NCBI GenBank assembly: GCA_902787685.1
Contig: CADAHH010000006.1
Location: 37,722 to 101,721, forward strand
Source: an uncultured Eubacteriales bacterium
GTDB taxonomy: Bacteria; Bacillota; Clostridia; TANB77; CAG-508
Length of the DNA stretch: 64,000 nt
Direction of reading: 5' to 3'
Position numbers and translations under genes: made by a program. This document shows, piece by piece, positions 34,930-45,029 of the stretch (position 1 is its first letter; every line of letters begins with the position of its first letter). The notes under the pieces were generated by a model. That model had not been told where the DNA came from. It did no database searches and was given only the letters and a program-made list of their open reading frames with translations.

Positions 34930-36147
34930 TTAACTTTGTTCACCTAAAGTTAATGTAATTTCTTTTTCAGCTCCATCTCGGTGAATTTTTAATTTCATTG
35001 TATCACCAATAGAATGTGTATTTTTAATTTCATTTAATTCATTCATAGTTTTAATTCTTTTACCATCAGCTTCTATAATTACGTCTCCAACTTTAAGACC
35101 TGCTTTTTCAGCTGCCGAAAATTCATCCACAGTAACAATATATATTCCTTCAACCATATTATATCTTTTAGCAGTAGCTTCATTTAAATCTCTACCCGAA
35201 ATTCCAATATATGGTCTTTTTACTTTTTTATAAGTTTTTAATTGATTAATTACATCAGTTGTTGAGTTAATTGGTATTGCAAACCCTATACCTTCAACAC
35301 CTGTACTTGAAACCTTCAAAGTATTAATTCCAATTACTTGCCCTTGAGAATTAACTAATGCTCCACCACTATTACCAGAGTTTATTGCTGCATCTGTTTG
35401 AATACATGTATATGCAGTAGTTTTTTCACTGTCTTCAACTTTTCTATTTATAGCACTTACAACACCACAAGTAATTGTAGTACCTAAATCTAAAGGGTTA
35501 CCAACTGCCATTGCAAATTCACCAACTTTAACACTATCAGAATCTGCAAATTCTGCAGCAGTAAGTCCTGATTTTTCTATTTTTAAAACAGCTAAATCTG
35601 TTTGAGAATCTTTACCTACAATTGTTGCATCATATTGTGTTTCATCATTAAATAATTTTATTTTAATTGATTTTGCTTCTGAAATTTCATAATATGTTGA
35701 TTGTGATTCTGAGCTAACAACATGATTATTTGTAACTATATATCCATCTTCACTGATAATAATTCCAGAGCCAGAGGCAGTTGCTTGCGTAGTAGAATTT
35801 CCTCCACCAAAACCAAACATACTAAAATAATTTGATGTTGTAACATCATAAGTAATAGATATTCCAACAATTGATGGCAAAATCTTGCTTGAAGCAAAAA
35901 CAGCAGTATCAGAATAATTTGAAAGTGATACTAAATTTGGATTAATAACTCCAGTATTTTCATAAGATGTAGGATTTGTGGAATTACTTCCGCCAACTAT
36001 TTTCTCTCTAATATTTGGTACTCCAAAACATGTTCCAATAACTAGTGAACAACCTAAAACACCACTAATAAATGGTACAAAAATACTACTTCTAAATGAG
36101 CCTTTTGAGCTATTATTAACAACATTTTTAAATCCATTTTCTTCCAT
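34930..36147 (-). CDS. HtrA/DegP-family serine protease
   Basis: 405 residues. A membrane segment (residues 21-43) anchors it, a Ser/Asn-rich linker follows, then the trypsin-like domain with catalytic His142 (NNHVV), Asp184 (TDLAVLKI) and Ser260 (INSGNSGGALVN), and a single PDZ domain (about 310-400; YIGISGRDL, AGLKVGDVIIEADGK). It degrades misfolded proteins at the cell surface and is usually envelope-stress induced. AGAAGGATTG precedes ATG 36147. The gene stands alone, opposite to its neighbours. Confidence 0.93.
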   Translation of the reverse strand: MEENGFKNVVNNSSKGSFRSSIFVPFISGVLGCSLVIGTCFGVPNIREKIVGGSNSTNPTSYENTGVINPNLVSLSNYSDTAVFASSKILPSIVGISITYDVTTSNYFSMFGFGGGNSTTQATASGSGIIISEDGYIVTNNHVVSSESQSTYYEISEAKSIKIKLFNDETQYDATIVGKDSQTDLAVLKIEKSGLTAAEFADSDSVKVGEFAMAVGNPLDLGTTITCGVVSAINRKVEDSEKTTAYTCIQTDAAINSGNSGGALVNSQGQVIGINTLKVSSTGVEGIGFAIPINSTTDVINQLKTYKKVKRPYIGISGRDLNEATAKRYNMVEGIYIVTVDEFSAAEKAGLKVGDVIIEADGKRIKTMNELNEIKNTHSIGDTMKLKIHRDGAEKEITLTLGEQS

Positions 36148-36389
36148 AAATACAATCCTTCTTTCTTTATCTATACATATATATTATAATAATTATTTTA
36201 AATAATACAATAAGTTTGTGAAAATTTTGTGAAATATTTATAAAAATTATGAAAAGTATGCCAGAGGTTACCTACGATTTTTAGCAAGAATTTCTTTTTA
36301 GCAAATTCTATTTTTGCTTGTTTTTCTTGCTTTTTATGTTTGTTCTATGATATAATATAGCCATAATTTAATTAAAGAAAAGAGGCTAA

Positions 36390-36512
36390 GTTTGAAAAAT
36401 AATTACAATTTTGGCTGTGTTAGAATTTTGTTTAAAAATGCTCATGCACCTCATGTACACTCCGCTTTTTACACAAAATTCTGCCTTGCCAAAATTTAAT
36501 TCTTTTCCAAAC
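36390..36512. repeat. Foldback element, family C, copy 1
   Basis: Outer arms 36390-36415 and 36488-36512 with TTACAATTTTGGCTGTG and CCTTGCCAAAATTTAATTC. An inner stem (AGAATTTTGT / ACAAAATTCT) surrounds CATGTACACTCC. Copy 2 at 54793 keeps the outer motifs but has a different, again self-complementary, inner stem. No ORF; 36148-36389 holds nothing else recognisable. Confidence 0.75.
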
Positions 36513-36538
36513 CGAATTAGAAAGGAAAGTCAATAAAC

Positions 36539-37444
36539 ATGGGATTTTTTGATAAATTAAAATCAGGATTAAGCAAAACAAAAGAATCATTTGATTCTAA
36601 AATAAATAATGTATTTAGTAATTTTAGAAAAGTTGATGAAGATTTTCTAGAAGAACTTGAAGAAGTTCTAATAATGTCAGATATGGGAATGGATACATCT
36701 GTAAAGATTGTTGACAATTTAAGAAAAAGAATCAAAAGAGAAAACATCAAAGATGAGGAAGAAGTAAAACAAGCTTTAAGAGAAGAAATACAAGCTATTT
36801 TTGATGATGTAGATAATTCTTTAATATTAGATACAAAGCCATCTATTATACTAGTTGTTGGAGTTAATGGAGTTGGAAAAACAACATCAATAGGAAAAAT
36901 AGCAAATAGATTAAGAAAAGAAGGTAAAAAAGTTGTAATTGCAGCAGCAGATACATTTAGAGCAGCAGCTGTTGAGCAACTTGAAATTTGGGCAAAAAGA
37001 AGTGGTTCTGAAATTGTAAAAAGAGCAGAAGGAGCAGACCCTGCATCTGTTGTATATGATGCAATTAGAATCACAAAGGAAACAGATAGTGATGTCTTGA
37101 TTGTAGATACAGCAGGAAGGCTTCATAATAAGAAATATTTAATGGACGAACTTCATAAAATTAAAAAAGTAATAACAAAAGAAATGGGGAATCTATCTCA
37201 AGAAGTACTTTTAGTAATAGACAGCACTACTGGTCAAAATGCTATAAATCAAGTAAAAGCATTTAAACAAGAAACTGATGTTACAGGTTTAGTTTTAACA
37301 AAACTAGATGGAACTAGCAAAGGTGGAGTAGTATGTGGTATTGTAGAAGAAAACAAAATTCCAGTAAAATTTATTGGAGTAGGGGAACAAATAGATGATA
37401 TGGAAATTTTCAACAGCGAAGATTTTGCAAAAGCAATAATTTAG
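36539..37444 (+). CDS. ftsY: Signal recognition particle receptor FtsY
   Basis: 301 residues, the short form without a long acidic N-domain extension. NG-domain motifs: GVNGVGKTTSIGKIA (P-loop), DTFRAAAVEQL, DTAGRLHNKKYLMDEL and TKLDGTSKGG. It docks ribosome-SRP complexes at the membrane. AGAAAGGAAAG precedes ATG 36539. Confidence 0.96.
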   Translation: MGFFDKLKSGLSKTKESFDSKINNVFSNFRKVDEDFLEELEEVLIMSDMGMDTSVKIVDNLRKRIKRENIKDEEEVKQALREEIQAIFDDVDNSLILDTKPSIILVVGVNGVGKTTSIGKIANRLRKEGKKVVIAAADTFRAAAVEQLEIWAKRSGSEIVKRAEGADPASVVYDAIRITKETDSDVLIVDTAGRLHNKKYLMDELHKIKKVITKEMGNLSQEVLLVIDSTTGQNAINQVKAFKQETDVTGLVLTKLDGTSKGGVVCGIVEENKIPVKFIGVGEQIDDMEIFNSEDFAKAII

Positions 37445-37460
37445 AAAGGAGAAGTATTTT

Positions 37461-37967
37461 ATGGAAAATGAGAATTTGAGTGATTTTCTAAAAGTAGCAT
37501 ACAAATATAACAAAATCAAAAACATTGAAGAAGCATTCAAAGAATTTCCTGTTGAAGAAGAGTGGCATAAAGGAGAAGTTGAAAATTTATTAAACGAAGA
37601 TGCTCAAAATTATTATATAGATTATAATATAGGAGATATAGTATTTGTAAAAGAATATACATACTCTGATGGGAAAACTGGAAAAAATCATTTATTTGTG
37701 ATTATAGACAAAGATAATACTGCAGTTCCAATAGAGAACTTTGGAATGTTAATATCTTCAAATTTAAATAAGCTAAAATTTAATAGTAATAAATTATTGC
37801 AAAAGGATAATGTTAACAATCTTCACAAAGATAGTATAGTGAAAACGGATGTATTATATAAAATACGAAACGAACAGATATTATTTAGCATAGGCAAAGT
37901 AGATGATGAAAAAATTGAAGAGTATAAAAAGAGCTTTTATGAGTTATTACAAAATGAAAATGAATAA
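37461..37967 (+). CDS. PemK/MazF-fold-like protein
   Basis: 168 residues, 16 bases after ftsY behind AAAGGAGAAG. Residues 50-115 (YNIGDIVFVKEYTYSDGKTG, KNHLFVIIDKDN) resemble the beta-barrel start of PemK/MazF RNases. The N-terminal ~45 residues are helical and would correspond to a fused antitoxin-like part or an unrelated domain. No separate antitoxin gene is adjacent. The assignment rests on a short similarity. Confidence 0.5.
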   Translation: MENENLSDFLKVAYKYNKIKNIEEAFKEFPVEEEWHKGEVENLLNEDAQNYYIDYNIGDIVFVKEYTYSDGKTGKNHLFVIIDKDNTAVPIENFGMLISSNLNKLKFNSNKLLQKDNVNNLHKDSIVKTDVLYKIRNEQILFSIGKVDDEKIEEYKKSFYELLQNENE

Positions 37968-38002
37968 AACAGGTGTATTATAAAAGGAAAGGATTTAAAA
38001 AA

Positions 38003-40768
38003 TTGGAAAAAAAGAAAATATTTACGATTCGTAGGTTACTTGTTATTATATTTTTAGTTTTATTTGCAATAATAGCATATGTGAATTTTAGAGCAAGTTA
38101 TCTGGAGTTTAAAGAGCTGGGGGAGAATTACTTAAAAACCTTTTTAACAAAACAAAAATATCAATATAATGTAATGATTTTTAATTTTATATTTGTATTT
38201 TTAATAATGTATTTTTCAGGAAGAAGAATAAAAAAAGGCTTAAAAACATTTTTTGAACAAGAAAAAAAAGAAATCCCAAGACTACCTAATAAATCAATTG
38301 CTTTAGTTGTTGCAAGTATAGAAAGTTTAATAGTAACAAAAATTTTTATGCCAAATATTATTTTACTTATGAGTAATACTGTAGTTGGAGAATCAGACCC
38401 TGTTTTTGGCTTAGATATTTCATTTTTTATGTTTTTAGAGCCATTAATAAAAATGGGAATAATATATTTAATAACTATATTAGTTGCAATAATAATTTAT
38501 GTATTTGGATATTATGTAGTGGTATTTAATAAATACTTTGATGGAATAGATAAAGAAACTTTAAAAAATAGCCCAATGATGAAAACAATATATAGAAATA
38601 TAAAACTAATAACAATTTGTATTTCTGCATTTATTATAGTTTGTTCAGTAGATATTGTATTTGACAATTTCCTAACTACTGATAATAATATAAAACTTGC
38701 TGGAGCTGGTATAGTAGATAGAACAATAAAATATTGGGGAAATATTATTTTGGCGATAATACTTTTAATTGCAGTGTTTAAAGCATTAAGAAGTTTAAAA
38801 AAGGAAAAACAAACTAAAATCTTAAAAGATTTAGCAATTGTCCCTATTTATTTAGTTGCAATGTTTGTTGTGATGATTGTTTTTGATTTTGTATTTGTAA
38901 GGCCAAATAGATTTGACAAAGAAAAGAAATATATAGAAGCAAATATATATTCAACAAAAAAAGCATATGCAATTGACTGCAATATTGAAACCATCGACTA
39001 TTCTGGAACAATTACAGCAGATGAAGTTCAAGAAAATAAGAGTATTTTAGATAGTACAGTTATAGTTGATAAAAATATAGTTTTACGTTATTTAAATGAA
39101 AGCCAAACAGGAACAGGTTATTATACATATAAGACAGCTAAACTTTCAAACTATAATATTGATGGAGAAAAGAAGCTTGTATATGTTACTCCAAGAGAAA
39201 TAGTTAATAATAAAAGAACATATAATAGCAAAACTTATGAATATACTCATGGATATGGATTAGTGTTTTCTGATGCAACAAATTATACAGAAGAGGGCAA
39301 AATTCAGTATATACAAAATGACATATCTGGAAAAGATGCAAAAATAACTATAAATAAACCACAGATTTATTATGGACTTGAAACAAATGGAATAGTTATT
39401 ACAAATGCAAATGGTAAAAAAGAATTTGATTATTCAGATGGAAAACAAGAATATGAAACAACTTATGAAGGTAATACTGGTCTTTCTTTAGGTTTTATTG
39501 ATAGATTAATCCTAGGATTAAAGCAAAAAAATATAAATATAGCATTTTCAGGAGCAAATTCAAATAATAGTAAAATATTAATAAACAGAAATGTAATAAA
39601 AAGAGCTAAAATGGCACTTCCTGATGTAGTATATGATAACGAGCCTTATACAGTTGTTGATAAACAAGGAAATATATACTGGGTTATAGATGCATATACA
39701 ATTTCAAGTAGTTATCCATATTCAACATATACTGAAATTCAATATGATAACCAAAAAAGAGGAATAAATTATATAAGAAATTCAATAAAAGTAATTACAA
39801 ATGCATATACTGGTGAAATGAAGTTTTATATAACAGATAGAACTGATGCAATTGCTATGGCATATAGAAAAGTATATCCTGAGTTATTCCAAGATTTAAA
39901 TGAACAAATTCCAGAAGTAATTAAAGAACAGTTCATTTATCCAGAGCTTTTGTATAAAGTACAAAGTGGAGTTTTAGAAGAATACCATAATACAAAAGCA
40001 GATGTTTTATTTAGAAGTGATGATACTTGGGAAAAGTCAACATATAAAAATAGTCAATCAAATAACAAAACAAAAAATAATAGAGAAGCATATTATACTT
40101 TGGTAAATGTTGATAATGATGAAAAAATCGGGCTTATTCAGTTTTATTCACAAAAAGGTAAACAAAGCATTAATTCATATTTGATAGGGACAATAGATCA
40201 GGGGGAAAATAAATTACATTTAAGAACATTTAAATCAGATACAAGTATTTTAGGACCTACTCAACTTGATGCCCAAATTACTTTAGATGACGAAATACAA
40301 AAACAAATAGATAGTCTTAATGTAACAGGTGCTAAAGTTACTAAAGAGATGATAGTAGTTCCTGTTGGAAATACAGTAATTTATATAGAGCCAATTTATC
40401 AGACTTTAATAAATGAGAGCAATTTGCCAGTTTTAAAAAAGGTAATTGTAGCATCTGGAAATAAACTAACAATAGGGAACAATTTACAAGAAGCTTTAGA
40501 ACAATTAATCTCACAATCTGCAGTAAGTATTGATGTAAATACAACAGAAGATTTATATGGAATATTAGATTCTATAATAAAAGCAAATGGAAATCTTTCA
40601 GAATCTTTAAAAAGTAATAATTGGGAACTAATGGGAAGTGACATTCAAAAATTACAAGAATTAATTAATTCTTTAGAAAGACAATTAGAAGAAGAAAAGA
40701 AAGAAAAGAATAATACAACTAATGAAATAAGTAATAATACAATAATAAATGAAAATATTGTAGAATAA
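38003..40768 (+). CDS. UPF0182 family large membrane protein
   Basis: About 921 residues from TTG 38003, which has AAAGGAAAGGA ten bases upstream; the GTG at 37973 lacks a ribosome site. Seven or so membrane helices occupy the first ~310 residues (LLVIIFLVLFAIIAYVNF, FVFLIMYFSGRR, DPVFGLDISFFMFLEPL, a UPF0182 block). A large extracellular domain follows (YTIVDKQGNIYW-like PYTVVDKQGNIYWVIDAYT, YIRNSIKVITNAYTGEMKFY) and an acidic coiled tail. Function of the family is unknown. Confidence 0.9.
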   Translation: MEKKKIFTIRRLLVIIFLVLFAIIAYVNFRASYLEFKELGENYLKTFLTKQKYQYNVMIFNFIFVFLIMYFSGRRIKKGLKTFFEQEKKEIPRLPNKSIALVVASIESLIVTKIFMPNIILLMSNTVVGESDPVFGLDISFFMFLEPLIKMGIIYLITILVAIIIYVFGYYVVVFNKYFDGIDKETLKNSPMMKTIYRNIKLITICISAFIIVCSVDIVFDNFLTTDNNIKLAGAGIVDRTIKYWGNIILAIILLIAVFKALRSLKKEKQTKILKDLAIVPIYLVAMFVVMIVFDFVFVRPNRFDKEKKYIEANIYSTKKAYAIDCNIETIDYSGTITADEVQENKSILDSTVIVDKNIVLRYLNESQTGTGYYTYKTAKLSNYNIDGEKKLVYVTPREIVNNKRTYNSKTYEYTHGYGLVFSDATNYTEEGKIQYIQNDISGKDAKITINKPQIYYGLETNGIVITNANGKKEFDYSDGKQEYETTYEGNTGLSLGFIDRLILGLKQKNINIAFSGANSNNSKILINRNVIKRAKMALPDVVYDNEPYTVVDKQGNIYWVIDAYTISSSYPYSTYTEIQYDNQKRGINYIRNSIKVITNAYTGEMKFYITDRTDAIAMAYRKVYPELFQDLNEQIPEVIKEQFIYPELLYKVQSGVLEEYHNTKADVLFRSDDTWEKSTYKNSQSNNKTKNNREAYYTLVNVDNDEKIGLIQFYSQKGKQSINSYLIGTIDQGENKLHLRTFKSDTSILGPTQLDAQITLDDEIQKQIDSLNVTGAKVTKEMIVVPVGNTVIYIEPIYQTLINESNLPVLKKVIVASGNKLTIGNNLQEALEQLISQSAVSIDVNTTEDLYGILDSIIKANGNLSESLKSNNWELMGSDIQKLQELINSLERQLEEEKKEKNNTTNEISNNTIINENIVE

Positions 40769-40787
40769 AAAAAGAAGAAAGCTGAAA

Positions 40788-40857
40788 AAATGAAAAAATG
40801 GGACGGAGTTAATTTTTCACGCTAGTGAAAAATTAACTCCGTCCCATTTTTTCATTT
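40788..40857. repeat. Perfect 33-bp-arm palindrome with GGGACGGAGTTAATTTTTCAC arms
   Basis: The arms meet at a four-base loop (GCTA). The core GGGACGGAGTTAATTTTTC recurs at 56835-56898 with loop AAAC. The outer bases (AAATGAAAAAAT) include the tyrS stop codon and differ from the other copy but pair within this one. It can terminate both convergent genes. Confidence 0.85.
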
Positions 40858-42069
40858 CTCCAAACAATAAAATATCTTTTTACCTTTTTTCAAAATTGTA
40901 TGAGCTACTTCATAATCTTTTTCAGAAAGCATATAACCTATATCAGTTATTTTTTCATCATTTAATGAAATTGCACCTTGTGAAATCAAGGTTTTAGCCT
41001 GTGATTTAGAACCACAAATATTACATTCAACAATTGCCTGAGTAATTGAACAATATGGATCAGAAAGTTTTACTTTTGGCATATTCTCAACTGAACCTTT
41101 TCCTTCAAATAAGGCAGTAGCTGCTTCTTCAGCTTTTTTTGCTTCTACCTCACCATGAACAAGTTTAGTTATTTCAAAAGCAAGTATCTTTTTAGCTTCA
41201 TTTATTTGCTCATCTTTTAGAGAAGCTAATCTTTTAACCTCTTCCATAGGTAAAAATGTAAGCATTGAACCAACAGTATAAACACTTTCATCTTCAATAT
41301 TTCTCCAATATTGGTAAAATTCATAAGGAGATGTTTTTTCTGGGTCAAGCCATAAAGCTCCTTTTTCTGTTTTACCCATTTTTTTACCTTCTTTAGTTGT
41401 AAGAAGTTTAAATGTTAAACCATATGAATCATCTTTACCAATTTTTCTAATTAGCTCAACTCCACCTATAATGTTTGACCATTGATCATTTCCACCCATT
41501 TCAAGCTTACAACCATATTTATTATATAGGTATAAAAAGTCGTAAGATTGCATAAGCATATAGCCCATTTCGAAAAATGTTAAACCTTCTTCTAATCTTG
41601 CTTTATAACATTCTGCTGCAAGCATTTTACTAATTGTAAATTTTGAGCCAATTTCTCTCATAAATTCTATATATTTTAAGTCAAGTAACCAATCTGCATT
41701 ATTTACTATAATTGCACCATTTTCACCATCAAAACTAACGAAATTTTCTACTTGTTTTTTTATAGAATCAACATTATGTTGAATATCTTCTTGAGTTAAC
41801 ATTTTTCTCATATCAGTTTTTCCAGAAGGATCACCAATCATGGCTGTTCCTCCACCCATAAGAAGAATAGGTTTATGACCACATTTTTGCATATAACTTG
41901 CTACCATTAAAGAAACAAAGTGACCAACATGCAAACTATCTGCAGTTGGGTCAAATCCAATATAAAAAGGAACACAACTTTTTTCAGAAAACATTTTCTT
42001 CATTTCTTCAGGATGTGTCATTTGTTCAATATAATTTCTCTCTTGTAAAATATCTAGTACGTTTTGCAT
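40852..42069 (-). CDS. tyrS: Tyrosyl-tRNA synthetase
   Basis: 405 residues. Class I signatures HVGH (SLHVGHFVSL) and KMGKT (KKMGKTEKGALWLDPEK) are present, with GGNDQWSNI for tyrosine-tRNA recognition and a C-terminal S4-like RNA-binding domain (SKSQAKTLISQGAISLNDEKI). It charges tRNA-Tyr. AGAAAGGATTG precedes ATG 42069. No T-box leader is seen; the small zinc-ribbon gene lies 17 bases upstream and probably leads the operon. Confidence 0.97.
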   Translation of the reverse strand: MQNVLDILQERNYIEQMTHPEEMKKMFSEKSCVPFYIGFDPTADSLHVGHFVSLMVASYMQKCGHKPILLMGGGTAMIGDPSGKTDMRKMLTQEDIQHNVDSIKKQVENFVSFDGENGAIIVNNADWLLDLKYIEFMREIGSKFTISKMLAAECYKARLEEGLTFFEMGYMLMQSYDFLYLYNKYGCKLEMGGNDQWSNIIGGVELIRKIGKDDSYGLTFKLLTTKEGKKMGKTEKGALWLDPEKTSPYEFYQYWRNIEDESVYTVGSMLTFLPMEEVKRLASLKDEQINEAKKILAFEITKLVHGEVEAKKAEEAATALFEGKGSVENMPKVKLSDPYCSITQAIVECNICGSKSQAKTLISQGAISLNDEKITDIGYMLSEKDYEVAHTILKKGKKIFYCLEK

Positions 42070-42086
42070 TTTAAATTCAATCCTTT

Positions 42087-42326
42087 CTATTTAAATAACT
42101 TCTTGTATCCTTCCAAACCTTCATATCCCAAAAACCTATTAAGATTTTTTTCAGAAATACCTGTTGAAATAGAAACTTGATTTAATGAATTTACATTAAC
42201 ACCATTTTCTTCAACAAAATTTTTAAATGTAGCTAATTCAAAATTATCTTTATCAGAACATTTTGGGCATACATAGCCACCATTTGTATAAAAAGCTCCA
42301 CAACGAGAACATCTAACTACTTCCAT
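42087..42326 (-). CDS. Small zinc-ribbon protein
   Basis: 79 residues from ATG 42326 (TAGGAGGAAT before it). MEVVRCSRCGAFYTNGGYVCPKCSD gives two CxxC pairs for one zinc; the rest (SLNQVSISTGISEKNLNRFLGYEGL) looks like a helix-turn-helix. This build recalls small clostridial regulators, but no target is known. It is upstream of tyrS on the same strand. Confidence 0.7.
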   Translation of the reverse strand: MEVVRCSRCGAFYTNGGYVCPKCSDKDNFELATFKNFVEENGVNVNSLNQVSISTGISEKNLNRFLGYEGLEGYKKLFK

Positions 42327-42515
42327 AATAATTCCTCCTATTAATATAATTATTTTGTATTTTATCACAAAATATAACAAAAATAAACAGTTTTTTGAAT
42401 TTTTTTATTATTATTGTTTATTAAAAATATTATTATCTAAAAAATGGGATTTCCAAAAATAGATAATTTTGCAAAAAGGGATACTTTTAAAAAATTGCGA
42501 AAAGGGATGCAAAAA

Positions 42516-42561
42516 GGGACACCTTCCGAAAACAGGATGAAAATGTTTTGGAAGGTGTCCC
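42516..42561. repeat. GGGACACCTTCC hairpin
   Basis: GGGACACCTTCC (42516-42527) pairs with GGAAGGTGTCCC (42550-42561), and the stem continues through AAAACA/TGTTTT. It is preceded by three AAAAGGGAT/GGGAC-like words. GGGAC class; located behind the SPFH gene. Confidence 0.8.
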
Positions 42562-42573
42562 TTAAATGTTTCG

Positions 42574-43488
42574 TTATTTCTTATCATTACTTTTTAAAAT
42601 TTCTTTAACAGCACCCAAAGAACCTAGAGCTGATGTTGCATCAAATGGAATAAATACTTTGTTTGCACTTCCTTTTGCAACTTCTTTTAGAGCTTCTAAA
42701 GATTTTAATTGAACTAGTTTTTCATCAGGTTTTGCATCTTTCATAGCAGCATAAACCATTTCAATTTCTTTAGCTTTAGCTTCAGCCACTTCTTTAATAG
42801 CTTTTGCCTCACCTTGAGCTCTTCTTATTTTAGCTTCACTTTCAGCTTCTGCCTCTAAAATTGCAGCTTCTTTTTTACCTTCTGCAACAGTAATATCAGA
42901 TTGCTTTTGAGCTTCTGCTTCAAGAATTAATGCTCTCTTATTACGTTCAGCATTCATTTGTTTTTCCATTGCTTCTCTAATGTCTGCAGGTGGATTAATA
43001 TCTTTTATTTCCACTCTATTAATTTTACAACCCCATTTATCTGTAGCTTCATCAAGTATAGCACGAAGTTGATAGTTAATACTATCTCTTGCACCAAATG
43101 TTTCATCTAAGTCCATTTTACCAACGATATCACGTATAGTTGTAATTGCAAGGTATTCAATACCTTTCTTTAAATTTGCTATTTCATAAACTGATTTTTC
43201 TGGATCTGTTATTTGATAGAAAACAACAGTATCTATACTTATTGTAACATTATCTTTAGTAATAACACCCTGTGGAGGAATGTCCATTGTAAGTTCTTTT
43301 AATAGAACTACAGAGCTTACTCTATCAATAAAAGGTACAATAAGTGTTAGTCCTGCATCTGCAGTTTTATAGTATTTACCAAGCCTTTCTATAATATAAA
43401 CCTCTGATTGGTTTACAACTTTTATTGATTTAAATGCAATAATTAAAATAATAACAATTAGTATTCCAAAGAAAACTACTGCTCCCAT
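42574..43488 (-). CDS. SPFH/stomatin-family membrane protein (QmcA-like)
   Basis: 304 residues. The N-terminal membrane helix (FFGILIVIILIIAF) is followed by an SPFH domain (VNQSEVYIIERLGKYYKTAD, GLTLIVPFIDRV, TKDNVTISIDTVVFYQITDP) and a long Ala/Glu coiled coil (residues 180-260). SPFH proteins form membrane ring scaffolds. Its NfeD partner lies 52 bases upstream in the same operon, the usual pairing. Confidence 0.92.
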   Translation of the reverse strand: MGAVVFFGILIVIILIIAFKSIKVVNQSEVYIIERLGKYYKTADAGLTLIVPFIDRVSSVVLLKELTMDIPPQGVITKDNVTISIDTVVFYQITDPEKSVYEIANLKKGIEYLAITTIRDIVGKMDLDETFGARDSINYQLRAILDEATDKWGCKINRVEIKDINPPADIREAMEKQMNAERNKRALILEAEAQKQSDITVAEGKKEAAILEAEAESEAKIRRAQGEAKAIKEVAEAKAKEIEMVYAAMKDAKPDEKLVQLKSLEALKEVAKGSANKVFIPFDATSALGSLGAVKEILKSNDKK

Positions 43489-43540
43489 AATAAAACCTCC
43501 TTAAATTATTTAATATATTTTATAAAAATTAATATCAAAA

Positions 43541-43966
43541 TTATTCATCTATTTTTTCAACTTTAAGTTTAACCCCATCAACACCAAGTATCTTAACTTT
43601 CGCATCTTTTTCGATGTCTTTATCAGAAATTGCAGACCATAGTTCACCTTTAACTTTTACTTGACCAGTAGAGTTATCACTATCAATTTTTTTAGTAACA
43701 ATTCCTTGTTTTCCTGATAAACTGAAAAAATTTGTAGGTACTGTTTTTTCGTTTTTAGTAAATTTTTTCATTAAAGGTTTAGTTAAAATAACAAGTAAAC
43801 TTGAAGATATAAGAAATACAACAATTTGAATAAATAAATTGCCAGTAAGAAAGCTTACCAATAATGCAAATAATGCACCAATTCCAAACCAAAAAATGAA
43901 AAATCCAACTGTATATATCTCAATAACTAAACATAGACCAGCTATAATTAACCAAAATGGCCACAT
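43541..43966 (-). CDS. NfeD family protein
   Basis: 141 residues: four hydrophobic segments in residues 1-65 (FWLIIAGLCLVIEIYTVGFF, IGALFALLVSFLTG, IQIVVFLISSSLLVIL), then an OB-fold domain (GKQGIVTKKIDSDNSTGQVK, VKGELWSAISDKDI). NfeD proteins act with SPFH partners in membrane organisation. First gene of the two-gene minus-strand operon; GGAGGATA precedes ATG 43966. Confidence 0.92.
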   Translation of the reverse strand: MWPFWLIIAGLCLVIEIYTVGFFIFWFGIGALFALLVSFLTGNLFIQIVVFLISSSLLVILTKPLMKKFTKNEKTVPTNFFSLSGKQGIVTKKIDSDNSTGQVKVKGELWSAISDKDIEKDAKVKILGVDGVKLKVEKIDE

Positions 43967-44129
43967 AATATATCCTCCAAAACTTTTATATTATATTAAT
44001 GTAGTAAGAATTACTACATATGATAATTATAGCAGATATTATATAAAAAAGCAATAAAAAATTAATTAAAATCCTTGTAAATATATAAAAAAAATGATAA
44101 TATATTTCAGAAAGGAATTGGTTTAAAAT

Positions 44130-45029
44130 ATGGATGAAAACAATGATATTATTCAGAAGATAATATATAATGAGCCAATGAAAAAACATACATCATTCAA
44201 AATAGGTGGAAATGCAGATTTTTTTGTTAGTGTCAAAACTATAGAAGAATTAAAACAAGCACTGTTTTATGCAAAACAAAAACATATTCCAATTACTATT
44301 ATAGGCAATGGGACTAATATATTAGTATCAGATAGTGGGATAAGAGGAATAGTAATCAAGATAGATATTCAGAAATTTGACCTAAAAGAAGAAAATGAAT
44401 ATATAGAAATAAGTGTTGGAAGTGGTAATAAAATGATGGCTTTAGCAACACAATTAAAAAAACAAGAAATTTCGGGGTTTGAACAATTATCAGGTATTCC
44501 TGGAACAATTGGTGGGGCAATTTATATGAATGCTGGAGCATATGGAAAAGAAATGAAAGATATAGTTGTTTCTACAAGATGTATGAATATGAAGGGGGAA
44601 ATATTTGAGCTTTCAAACGAAGAGCAAAAATTTAAATATAGATCAAGTGTATTTAATACTAAAGAATATATAATTCTTGAAGCAAAATTAAAATTAAAAA
44701 AAGGCAAAAAAGAAGATATTGAACTACAAATGAATGAATATTTAAACCAAAGAAAAGAAAAACAACCTTTAGAGTATCCTTCTGCAGGAAGTACTTTTAA
44801 AAGACAAGAAGGGATTATTACTGCAAAACTAATAGATGAATGTGGTTTAAAAGGCTACAAAATTGGAGGAGCAATGGTATCTGAAAAACATGCGGGTTTT
44901 ATTGTAAATACAGGAGATGCTACTGCTAAAGATGTTTTAGAATTAATAAAATACGTAAAAGATGAGGTTTATAAAAAATATGGAGTTAAAATAGAAGAAG
45001 AAGTTAAAATAGTAGGAGAATTAGAATGA
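44130..45029 (+). CDS. murB: UDP-N-acetylenolpyruvoylglucosamine reductase
   Basis: 299 residues. FAD-binding start (MKKHTSFKIGGNADFFVSVK, IGNGTNILVSDSGIRGIVI), GIPGTIGGAIYMNAGAYG, YPSAGSTFKRQEG (type II MurB active-site Ser) and KHAGFIVN are all present. It reduces enolpyruvyl-UDP-GlcNAc to UDP-MurNAc for peptidoglycan. It overlaps yvcK by 4 bases. Confidence 0.97.
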   Translation: MDENNDIIQKIIYNEPMKKHTSFKIGGNADFFVSVKTIEELKQALFYAKQKHIPITIIGNGTNILVSDSGIRGIVIKIDIQKFDLKEENEYIEISVGSGNKMMALATQLKKQEISGFEQLSGIPGTIGGAIYMNAGAYGKEMKDIVVSTRCMNMKGEIFELSNEEQKFKYRSSVFNTKEYIILEAKLKLKKGKKEDIELQMNEYLNQRKEKQPLEYPSAGSTFKRQEGIITAKLIDECGLKGYKIGGAMVSEKHAGFIVNTGDATAKDVLELIKYVKDEVYKKYGVKIEEEVKIVGELE